The notes beneath the pieces were generated by a model. It was not told where the DNA came from. It ran no database searches and saw only the letters and a program-made list of their open reading frames with translations. From contig CACYCU010000030.1 in assembly GCA_902772945.1 (NCBI GenBank), positions 1 through 5,826 on the forward strand: a stretch of 5,826 nt of DNA, read 5' to 3'. This document shows, piece by piece, positions 1-5,826 of the stretch; within the stretch, counting starts at the first letter, position 1, and each line of letters begins with the position of its first letter. Position numbers and translations under genes: made by a program. The DNA is from an uncultured bacterium. GTDB taxonomy: Bacteria; Cyanobacteriota; Vampirovibrionia; Gastranaerophilales; Gastranaerophilaceae.

Positions 1-3000
1 CCTCAATTTTATTCCTGTCACTTTTGTTATACCTTTTTCTTTTTGAGTTACACCAAGGGTTCTATTAGCTGATTCTATCATAGGACGCCTGTGACTAACT
101 ACTATAAATTGCGTATCTTTTGATTGATTTTGCACCATTTGGGCGATACGTTCAACGTTCATTGTATCCAAACTTGCATCAACCTCATCAAATGCGTAGA
201 ATGGAGATGGCATATATCTTTGGATTGCAAATACAAATGCCAAAGCTGTAAGTGATTTTTCGCCGCCTGATAGACTACCCAACCTTTGATGTTTTTTATC
301 TCTTATGCTCACTTTCATATCCAGACCGCCCGAGAGTGGATCTTCGGGAACTTCAAGAACAAGTTCACCTTCACCTTCTGACAATCTGTGGAAAACTTCT
401 TTAAAGTTTTCGTTTATGTGGTTATAAGTTTTCATGAATGTTTCTTTTTTCAACTGTTCATAGCCCTGCATTCTGTTCAAAATTTCTTTTCGTTCTTTTG
501 AAAGTGTTTCTATTTGCTCTTTCAATTCAGTTTGTCTTGCCAATACTTCATCATAAGTTGTTAATGCTCTCATATTGACATCACCAAGCTCTTGCATTCT
601 CTTTTCCAAACGCTGAATTTTCGATGTAATTTCTTCAATTGAGATTTCAACAGGCTCAAGTTTGTTAACTTCAATTCCTGCATCTTCCAGTTCTTTTGTT
701 GCAGATTCAAGTTGAGGCTCTAATTCTCTTCTTCGAGCTTTGAATGATTCTATTTGTTCAGCAATTCTTTCAATATCTGCAACTCTTATGTGTTTTTGTT
801 TTTCCATTTCAATAAGTTCAGAATTGATGTCATCTCGTTCTTTTAACAGTTTTCCTAATTTTTCTTCAATTTGAACAATCTGTTCATGGAGTTTTTCCAT
901 TTTTGTGTTTAATTCACCGATTTCATTCTTATATCTTGTTTTGTCTTCTTCTAATTTTTTGTTATTATGCTCAATATTAACAATTTCTTCTTCTTTTGTT
1001 TCTATTAAATTCTCGTGGAAAGAAATTTGTCTGTTTAGTTCATTTTTGTCATTATCTGCAGACATAAGTTTTGTTTGTAACCTTTTAATTTCAGATTCAA
1101 CACCTTCTGTTTTTTCTTTCAAATCTTTTAAGTCTTTGTCATTTATAAGTTTTTCAACTTCTTCGATTTGTTCCTGACAAAGTGCCATTTCATCATAAAT
1201 TTTGACATTTTTTTCTTCAAGCTTATCGAGTTTTTTTGTTAAATCAGAAATCTTAGGTTCGGTTTGTGATATAAAATCAGCTTTCTCTTTCAAAATATTT
1301 TCACTATTTTCGTAATTGTGATTCATATTATCGAGTTCTACTTTTGATTTTGAAAATTCGCTCATAGAATCCGAATATTTTGTTCTTACATCTTCAAGTT
1401 TTTGTTCAAGAGATGATTTTTTATTTTCCAAAGAACCTAGTTTTTGCTCCATTTCTTTTAAGCGATCTTTATATTTATTAAGTTCTTCATCATCATTTTG
1501 GCTAAAACTTAACCCTGTTCGCAGTCTTGTTCCACCGGTCATTGAACCTGATTTTTCAAGCAATTCTCCTTGCAGAGTGACCATTCTGTATTTGCCAATA
1601 AGTTTTTTAGCGCATTCAATATCTTCTACAACAATGGTATCTCCGACAGCGTAGAAGAATGCATCAATATATTCATCATCAAAATCTACAAGATTTATGG
1701 CGTAGTCAATAACCCCTTTATCTTTTGGAAGTTGAAGTTTTGACGGAGCTTTTTTTATTTTATTAAGCGGAATAAATGTAGCTCTGCCCGCATTTGAGGA
1801 TTTGAGCATTTCTATAGCAACAGATGCTACATGCTCATCATCCACAACAACATGCGCCATTCTTCCGCCAAATGCAACTTCCATCGCAACCGCATATTCT
1901 TTATCAACTGTTCCAAGCTGTGCTAAAGGAGCATGGACTCCTCGCAAATTTGTGCCCATAATTGTATCAATTGCACGGCCAAAATTCGCATCTTCAGCAG
2001 CCTGCTTTTTGGCTTCCATTGCCGAAATCTTGCGATATGCCATTTGAATATTATAATTTAAATCATTGATTTCATTTTTTGTGGTATCTAAATCATGTAA
2101 AGAATTTTGTTGAATAATTTTAAAATCATTCATTTCTTTTTGAAGCTGCTCAACCAAAGTCTTTTTTAAATCTTGATTTGAGGCAAAATTCTCCTTCATC
2201 TCTGTTAATTCTTTTAACTTTGTTTTTGCATCATCTAAATCTTTTTGCAAATTCTTTAATTCATTTTCAAGAGGAAGTTTTGTTTGAATTAATTTTGTTT
2301 CTTCATCTTTTAAGTCTTCTAATTGTTTTCTGAGATTATTTCTTTTTTCGATATGTTGATCAGCGGTAGCATTAAGTCCTGTCATGTCTTCCAAGATTTT
2401 TTTTAGTTCCGCTTCTCTTTCTTTTGTATTTTCTTTTATTGTTTTAATTTCGTCATCTTTTAATTTTATTTTCAAATTAAAATCTTCTATTTTCTTTTTA
2501 AAGCCTTCAATACCGTTTTTGGCATTTTCAATTGAACGTAAACCGTCATGTATTTGTTTATCAGCATAATTTGAGGCGTTATTCTTTCTGTCAATTTCGC
2601 CTTTAATGGTTTCTTCTTGTTTTTTTAATTCAATTTGTTGAGCTTCACCTTTTTCCTTTACAAGTTCAGAAACTTCTTGATATTTCTGTTTTATAAGGTT
2701 TAATCTTTCATCTAAATCTTTGTTTTTTACTTCTTCTTCTTTTTTCTTTTTAGTAAATTCTAAGATGTTTTCGTGAGCTTGCTCAAGATTTCTTTTTATG
2801 TCAAAAAATCTTACTTTGTTTATTTGACTTTCAAGTCCTTGTTTTTCATCTCTAAGTTTTTGGTATTTGAGAGCAACTTCTCTCTCCTCTTTTAATTGCT
2901 CAAGCCTGTTATCAACTTCGTTTAATATTACATTTGAACGTTCAACTCGTTGTTCTACAGTATTTAATTCATCCGTTGCCTGTTCTATTCTTCTGTCAAA

Positions 3001-3489
3001 ATCTGCGATACCAGCTATTTCATCAATGATTTTACGTCTGTTTTTAGGTGAACAATTAGTAATTCCCATAACGTCGCCTTGCATCATGACATTGTAGCTG
3101 TTTGGAGTAACGTTGTATTTTTCCAATATAGCATGCACATTCGTAAGCGTTGTAACACTGTCATTGACATAATATGTACTTGCGTATCCTTGATTTGTTT
3201 TTCTGATTTTTCTGCCTATAGTTAAATCTTCACCATTTTCAACTTCGCCAAATGTAACTTTTACAAAAGCTTCGTTTCGCTTTGTATATGTGGAAATAAA
3301 GTGCGACAAATTTTCAGCTCTAAGTTCACTGGCATTGGCAAGTCCAAGGGCAAAAAGAACACTGTCTATAATATTGCTTTTGCCTGAACCGTTTGGACCG
3401 GAAACAGTGGTAAACCCTTTGAGCAGGGGTATTTCTGATTTGTTTGCAAATGATTTAAAATTGTCTATTTCTAACTGTTTTATGTACAT
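1..3489 (-). CDS. smc: Chromosome segregation/condensation ATPase SMC (3' end cut by window edge)
   Basis: SMC is the ATPase core of bacterial condensin. It dimerises through its hinge, closes a ring with ScpA/ScpB, and uses ATP to organise and segregate the chromosome in the cytoplasm. The minus-strand frame is open for 1163 codons with no in-frame stop or frameshift. The N-terminus MYIKQLEIDNFKSFA is the classic SMC opening and fixes the start at 3489. Walker A GPNGSGKS is at residues 31-38 and the Q-loop glutamine is at 137 (MMQGD). A long charged coiled coil spans about 165-505. The hinge is about 512-655, from RGVHAPLAQLG (516 on) to GSMTGG, followed by the returning coil to about 1000. 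The C-terminal head has the ABC signature LSGGEK (1073-1078) and Walker B FDEVD, with D1101 and catalytic E1102. The last residues seen (GVTQKEKGITKVTGIKLR) match the SMC tail, so probably only a few to about 25 residues are missing; family length is about 1,180. The Q-loop segment resembles cyanobacterial/archaeal SMC. No Shine-Dalgarno precedes the ATG. RecN or SbcC is excluded by the hinge and the head sequences. Confidence 0.98.
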   Translation of the reverse strand, partial: MYIKQLEIDNFKSFANKSEIPLLKGFTTVSGPNGSGKSNIIDSVLFALGLANASELRAENLSHFISTYTKRNEAFVKVTFGEVENGEDLTIGRKIRKTNQGYASTYYVNDSVTTLTNVHAILEKYNVTPNSYNVMMQGDVMGITNCSPKNRRKIIDEIAGIADFDRRIEQATDELNTVEQRVERSNVILNEVDNRLEQLKEEREVALKYQKLRDEKQGLESQINKVRFFDIKRNLEQAHENILEFTKKKKEEEVKNKDLDERLNLIKQKYQEVSELVKEKGEAQQIELKKQEETIKGEIDRKNNASNYADKQIHDGLRSIENAKNGIEGFKKKIEDFNLKIKLKDDEIKTIKENTKEREAELKKILEDMTGLNATADQHIEKRNNLRKQLEDLKDEETKLIQTKLPLENELKNLQKDLDDAKTKLKELTEMKENFASNQDLKKTLVEQLQKEMNDFKIIQQNSLHDLDTTKNEINDLNYNIQMAYRKISAMEAKKQAAEDANFGRAIDTIMGTNLRGVHAPLAQLGTVDKEYAVAMEVAFGGRMAHVVVDDEHVASVAIEMLKSSNAGRATFIPLNKIKKAPSKLQLPKDKGVIDYAINLVDFDDEYIDAFFYAVGDTIVVEDIECAKKLIGKYRMVTLQGELLEKSGSMTGGTRLRTGLSFSQNDDEELNKYKDRLKEMEQKLGSLENKKSSLEQKLEDVRTKYSDSMSEFSKSKVELDNMNHNYENSENILKEKADFISQTEPKISDLTKKLDKLEEKNVKIYDEMALCQEQIEEVEKLINDKDLKDLKEKTEGVESEIKRLQTKLMSADNDKNELNRQISFHENLIETKEEEIVNIEHNNKKLEEDKTRYKNEIGELNTKMEKLHEQIVQIEEKLGKLLKERDDINSELIEMEKQKHIRVADIERIAEQIESFKARRRELEPQLESATKELEDAGIEVNKLEPVEISIEEITSKIQRLEKRMQELGDVNMRALTTYDEVLARQTELKEQIETLSKERKEILNRMQGYEQLKKETFMKTYNHINENFKEVFHRLSEGEGELVLEVPEDPLSGGLDMKVSIRDKKHQRLGSLSGGEKSLTALAFVFAIQRYMPSPFYAFDEVDASLDTMNVERIAQMVQNQSKDTQFIVVSHRRPMIESANRTLGVTQKEKGITKVTGIKLR

Positions 3490-3498
3490 ACTATTTTA

Positions 3499-3527
3499 AT
3501 TAGACACTATGTTTAAATTTATGTCAA
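3499..3527 (-). promoter_or_regulatory. Sigma70-type promoter of smc
   Basis: On the minus strand a perfect -35 TTGACA (3522-3527) is followed by a 17-nt spacer and the -10 TCTAAT (3499-3504), which matches TATAAT at 5 of 6. Only 9 nt (TAAAATAGT) separate the -10 from the smc ATG. Standard spacing places the start of transcription at the A at 3492, leaving a 5' leader of about 3 nt. There is no Shine-Dalgarno, so the message is predicted to be leaderless. The hexamers and spacing are seen directly; promoter activity is inferred. Two copies of GTTTAAAT (3511-3518 and 3530-3537) flank the -35. Confidence 0.7.
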
Positions 3528-3549
3528 AAGTTTAAATAAATCTTTACGA

Positions 3550-3578
3550 TTGCTATTTAATAAAAATAATGATATCAT
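3550..3578 (+). promoter_or_regulatory. Candidate promoter of the 626-residue toroid protein
   Basis: A -35-like TTGCTA (3550-3555, 4 of 6) is followed by a 17-nt spacer and the -10 TATCAT (3573-3578, 5 of 6). The -10 ends 9 nt before the ATG at 3588, the same geometry as the smc promoter, and predicts a start at the A at 3585 with a 3-nt leader. A competing reading is TTTACG (3543-3548), 16 nt, then AATAAT (3565-3570), which gives a leader of about 11 nt. Either way no Shine-Dalgarno is present. Both -10 candidates lie in the palindrome at 3565-3582. Confidence 0.45.
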
Positions 3579-3582
3579 TATT
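3565..3582. promoter_or_regulatory. 18-bp perfect palindrome, candidate operator
   Basis: AATAATGATATCATTATT reads identically on both strands and ends 5 nt before the start codon at 3588. It covers the likely -10 of the rightward gene, so a protein bound here would block RNA polymerase. Its half-sites resemble those of the Fur box GATAATGATAATCATTATC (8 of 9 bases in each half), but the central base of the 19-bp Fur site is absent, so assignment to the Fur family is only a suggestion. The palindrome is seen directly; its role as an operator is inferred. Because the region is AT-rich, a chance palindrome is possible, although 18 perfect bases is long. Confidence 0.5.
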
Positions 3583-3587
3583 ACATT

Positions 3588-5468
3588 ATGTTGGATTTTA
3601 AAATAGAAAATGATAAAGACAGAGCTTATTTAGAACAAGACTTTTCATCAGTAAATGAACTTTTAAAAAGGATTAGAAGCTCGCTTATAACGGGTAAAAA
3701 ATTAACATTATCGGATTTAAATTTTTCAAATATTGTAGATTTTATTTCGGGTGAGACTCTTGTTTATATAACCCTATTTCAGGCAGGCAGAAAATTTATC
3801 CGTTATGGCAGTAAGAGATCTACATTTGAAGTTACTGTTAATCGTGATATAGAAATGCTTCGCCAAAATAAAGCATTTGGTGAATTTAATCTCAATGATA
3901 TTGAACATTGCAGAATAATGATTGAATATACATATAACAGAAAAAAAATATTGAGAAAGGATTTGAATTCAGTAAGATTTGATGATGCTCGTTTTGAAAT
4001 AGGTGTAGATGGTTTGGAACTCAGAAAAGATGGTATTTCTTACTATTATATGCCAACTGATGCTGTTACGTTGTCTCATATGGGATTAAGGTCCGCACTT
4101 CAAACTTTGGTAAAAAGAACGCCTATTGGAAAAATGACTAACAGCATTTCAGAACGTTTAGAAATTTTGAAAAATTCTCCTGAATACGAATATTATTTGT
4201 TTAGAAGTCATGCATTCGTTTCTTTTAAAGATAATGTGTTACCTTTGTATAGGGGAAATATCAGATATAAAGAATTCAATTATGAAACACTTTTTGAACA
4301 AGCTGTAAAATCAATAACATGGTGTGTAGATAATATGCATTCGGATGGAAGATTTTTGTATTATTATGATTGCACAGAAGATAACTATAAAGATCATGAA
4401 CATCCAAATCGCCCTATTGATGATTTATACTACAATGATTTGCGTCATTGCGGAGGGATTATTGCATGTCTGAGGGCTTATCAGTTGACCGGTGATAAAA
4501 AATTTGTTGGTGCGGCAAAAAAAGCAGTCGATTGGAGTATTTCAATTTCTAAACCTCAAGATACAAAATGGGGAACCGGTTATTATGCATATTATAATAA
4601 CAAAGCAAAACTTGGCGGAACAGGTGTGCTTCTTGTTGCTATGATGCAGTATAGAAATATTACAGGTGACAAATCTTATGATGAATATATAAAAGGTTAT
4701 GCACGTCATATTATAAGTCGTGTATATTCAAACGGTGAAATTTTGGGCTATTATATTCATCCTGCTTTCCAAAATGGTCAGCCTTTGGAAATCATGAATG
4801 ATGCGGAGAGAAAAGCAACATTTTCGTTCTATTACCCTGGTGAAGCAATGTTGGGGTTAGCTCTTTTTGCCAACAATTTTGAAGGTGATGAAGATTTAGT
4901 AAAAGAAGTCAGAAGAATTGGTGAAGTAGCTTTGGATTGGTTAGTTGAAGAACGGCCAAAAGTTTATGCCGATTTGTTTACAGCCTTGCCGTCAGATGCA
5001 TGGTTAATGCAGGCTATTGAAGAATGGGCAAAGGATGAACATTTTAGGAAAGAAACCTATTTCAATTTTGTATTTGGTGATGCGGATACAATGATTCAAA
5101 AGACATATAACAGAGACGATTCTCCGTATATTGATTTTGATGGGGGATATTATTATGATTATGGTGATCACTATTTCCCAGATGGAGCAAGGTCAGAAGG
5201 GCTAGTTGCAGCCTATTATTTGGCACGCTATTTAGGTAAAAAAGATTTGGAAGAAAAATTGTTAAAAGCCTGTAAGCATGTTGCATTGAGCCAATTCTAT
5301 TTATTTAATTGTGAAGAAAATATTTATGCTCATAAAAATCCTTCTAAATCTTTAAATACTATTAGATTTAAGGCTACTCGTCAATGGGTCAGAGTGGACT
5401 CAATTCAGCACGTATCTTGCTTCTTTTCAAGATTATTTATGGCTGAAAATCCTATTCCAAAGAAATAG
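3588..5468 (+). CDS. Uncharacterised cytoplasmic protein with C-terminal alpha/alpha-toroid (six-hairpin glycosidase-like) region
   Basis: I do not recognise a named gene. The 626 residues have no signal peptide or membrane segment, so the protein is probably cytoplasmic. Residues 1 to about 205 form a separate mixed alpha/beta-looking domain. Part of it (FEIGVDGLELRKDGISYYYM, 136-155) faintly resembles the late part of AMMECR1 domains, but the AMMECR1 LRGCIG motif is missing. Residues from about 230 to 617 show repeated helical hairpins with aromatic and glycine-rich turns typical of (alpha/alpha)6 toroids: DGRFLYYYD (253-261), NDLRHCGG (283-290), GGTGVLLVAMM (343-353), FYYPGEAMLGLALF (414-427), DAWLMQAIEEW (470-480), GARSEGLVAAYYLAR (533-547) and VRVDSIQH (601-608). 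Such folds occur in glycoside hydrolases, polysaccharide lyases and sugar epimerases, so a carbohydrate-acting role is possible but unproven; no catalytic pair can be named. The start is fixed by a stop at 3570-3572 and the absence of an upstream ATG. There is no Shine-Dalgarno. The gene is divergent from smc and 63 nt upstream of the DUF378 gene. Confidence 0.9.
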   Translation: MLDFKIENDKDRAYLEQDFSSVNELLKRIRSSLITGKKLTLSDLNFSNIVDFISGETLVYITLFQAGRKFIRYGSKRSTFEVTVNRDIEMLRQNKAFGEFNLNDIEHCRIMIEYTYNRKKILRKDLNSVRFDDARFEIGVDGLELRKDGISYYYMPTDAVTLSHMGLRSALQTLVKRTPIGKMTNSISERLEILKNSPEYEYYLFRSHAFVSFKDNVLPLYRGNIRYKEFNYETLFEQAVKSITWCVDNMHSDGRFLYYYDCTEDNYKDHEHPNRPIDDLYYNDLRHCGGIIACLRAYQLTGDKKFVGAAKKAVDWSISISKPQDTKWGTGYYAYYNNKAKLGGTGVLLVAMMQYRNITGDKSYDEYIKGYARHIISRVYSNGEILGYYIHPAFQNGQPLEIMNDAERKATFSFYYPGEAMLGLALFANNFEGDEDLVKEVRRIGEVALDWLVEERPKVYADLFTALPSDAWLMQAIEEWAKDEHFRKETYFNFVFGDADTMIQKTYNRDDSPYIDFDGGYYYDYGDHYFPDGARSEGLVAAYYLARYLGKKDLEEKLLKACKHVALSQFYLFNCEENIYAHKNPSKSLNTIRFKATRQWVRVDSIQHVSCFFSRLFMAENPIPKK

Positions 5469-5516
5469 AAACCTGTTTAATTTAAAGTTTTCAAATATGT
5501 GTGAAAATTTATCTTG

Positions 5517-5525
5517 AAAGGTAGG
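5517..5525 (+). promoter_or_regulatory. Shine-Dalgarno-like site for the DUF378 gene
   Basis: The purine-rich AAAGGTAGG lies 6 nt before the ATG at 5532; its AAGG part is 10 nt away. It supports that start and contrasts with the other two genes in the window, which have none. I could not identify a convincing separate promoter in the 63-nt gap after the upstream stop, so co-transcription with the toroid gene is possible. Confidence 0.5.
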
Positions 5526-5531
5526 TAAATT

Positions 5532-5738
5532 ATGCATATTTTGAAAGTTGTTTCTTATGTTTTAGTAATAATTGGAGCTATTAATTGGGGATTGATCGGC
5601 TTTTTCGGATTTGATTTAGTAGCATCTATATTTGGAGAGATGTCTTTAATTTCAAGAATAGTTTATTCTCTTGTCGGTATAAGTGCAGTATTATTGCTTT
5701 TATTTAGCAGAGAAATATTTTATCACAACGAATATTAG
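5532..5738 (+). CDS. DUF378 (YuzA-like) small membrane protein
   Basis: This 68-residue protein belongs to the DUF378 family of short bacterial inner-membrane proteins, whose biochemical role is unknown. The family signature is plain: AINWGLIGFFGFDLVASIFG (16-35), with the conserved NWG (18-20), FD (27-28) and a glycine ending the first helix region. Two membrane segments are visible, about 4-26 and 40-58. They are joined by a short loop around residues 35-39, and a short polar tail (SREIFYHNEY) follows. Length is normal for the family, so the gene looks complete. The ATG has a Shine-Dalgarno-like AAAGGTAGG upstream and the gene ends in TAG. It lies 63 nt after the toroid gene on the same strand. 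No terminator for rightward transcription is visible after it; the hairpin immediately downstream faces the other way. Confidence 0.93.
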   Translation: MHILKVVSYVLVIIGAINWGLIGFFGFDLVASIFGEMSLISRIVYSLVGISAVLLLLFSREIFYHNEY

Positions 5739-5739
5739 C

Positions 5740-5764
5740 AAAAAAAAACGACTCAATGAGTCGT
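5740..5764 (-). terminator. Rho-independent terminator for a leftward transcript
   Basis: Read on the minus strand, a 7-bp stem (ACGACTC/GAGTCGT, 5748-5754 with 5758-5764) with a 3-nt loop runs directly into nine T residues (5740-5748 on the plus strand are all A). This is an intrinsic terminator for transcription coming from beyond the right edge. On the plus strand the hairpin is followed by CAGGGAAAAAGGG, with no T-tract, so it should not stop the DUF378 transcript efficiently. The gene it serves is not visible in the window. Confidence 0.7.
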
Positions 5765-5826
5765 CAGGGAAAAAGGGAAAGGAAACAAAATAATCTTTGT
5801 TGAACACTCACTGAGTCCAAACATTA
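5765..5826. other. Right-edge non-coding stretch, probably 3' region of a leftward transcript
   Basis: No gene can be supported here. The stretch is purine-rich on the plus strand. It contains ACTCACTGAGTC (5806-5817), which differs at one base from ACTCAATGAGTC (5751-5762) in the terminator stem. From its position before a minus-strand terminator it is likely the 3' untranslated region, or the very end, of a leftward gene or RNA that starts outside the window. Confidence 0.35.

Noticed and set aside
3481..3490. 10-bp palindrome TATGTACATA over the smc start codon
   Set aside because: It is fully explained by the conserved Met-Tyr-Ile codons of the SMC N-terminus plus two flanking bases.
905..3499. 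Five short plus-strand open frames of 61-90 codons (905-1177, 1802-2047, 2384-2569, 2867-3097, 3290-3499)
   Set aside because: All lie antisense to the intact smc gene. They are rich in Ser, Phe and Leu, as expected for the complement of Glu/Lys-rich coiled-coil codons, and match no family.
5062..5286. 74-codon minus-strand open frame
   Set aside because: It is antisense to the well-supported toroid gene, with a composition (His, Asn, Leu) typical of a shadow frame and no recognisable motif.
5485..5510. AT-rich hairpin (about 9 bp with one G-U pair and an 8-nt loop) between the toroid and DUF378 genes
   Set aside because: The stem has only one G-C pair and is followed by ATCTT rather than a T-tract, so it is not a convincing terminator; it is likely base composition.
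5753..5824. Minus-strand reading frame of 23 residues starting MFGLSECSTK and ending inside the terminator hairpin
   Set aside because: It is too short, has no Shine-Dalgarno in view, and other frames are equally plausible. The window edge prevents deciding whether it is the tail of a gene.
5765..5826. Possible tRNA or other structured RNA at the right edge
   Set aside because: No T-arm consensus, acceptor stem or CCA-like end could be found on either strand.

Overview
The window is AT-rich bacterial DNA with three protein-coding genes. A long gene on the minus strand fills most of the left 60% and runs off the left edge. Two genes follow on the plus strand. Organism: the minus-strand gene is an SMC chromosome-condensation ATPase. 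Its Q-loop region (YNVMMQGD, then a segment containing IIDEIAGIADFDR) resembles the cyanobacterial/archaeal form of SMC rather than the typical Firmicutes or proteobacterial form. Combined with low GC and no sign of photosynthesis genes, this suggests a non-photosynthetic relative of Cyanobacteria (Vampirovibrionia/Melainabacteria, for example Gastranaerophilales). That placement is inference from remembered family sequences; no search was run.

Layout: positions 1-3489 (minus) hold smc, complete at its N-terminus and probably missing only a short C-terminal tail. Positions 3490-3587 are a 98-bp divergent promoter region. It holds a good sigma70-type promoter for smc, a plausible one for the rightward gene, and an 18-bp perfect palindrome just before the rightward start codon. 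Both predicted promoters put the transcription start about 3 nt before the ATG, and neither gene has a Shine-Dalgarno sequence, so both mRNAs look leaderless. Positions 3588-5468 (plus) encode a 626-residue, apparently cytoplasmic protein with an N-terminal domain of uncertain family and a C-terminal alpha/alpha-toroid (six-hairpin glycosidase-like) region. Its function is unknown. Positions 5532-5738 (plus) encode a 68-residue DUF378 (YuzA-like) membrane protein with a Shine-Dalgarno-like leader. Positions 5740-5764 hold a hairpin whose T-tract lies on the minus strand, so it probably terminates a leftward transcript arriving from beyond the right edge.

How the genes work together: SMC acts in chromosome condensation and segregation. 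The toroid protein and the DUF378 protein have no evident link to it beyond the shared divergent promoter region. The 63-nt gap lets the two plus-strand genes be co-transcribed, but the sequence does not prove this. The points most worth a second look are the matched leaderless promoter geometry, the palindromic candidate operator, and the uncharacterised two-domain toroid protein. I saw no CRISPR array, insertion sequence, recognisable tRNA or rRNA, or defence system.
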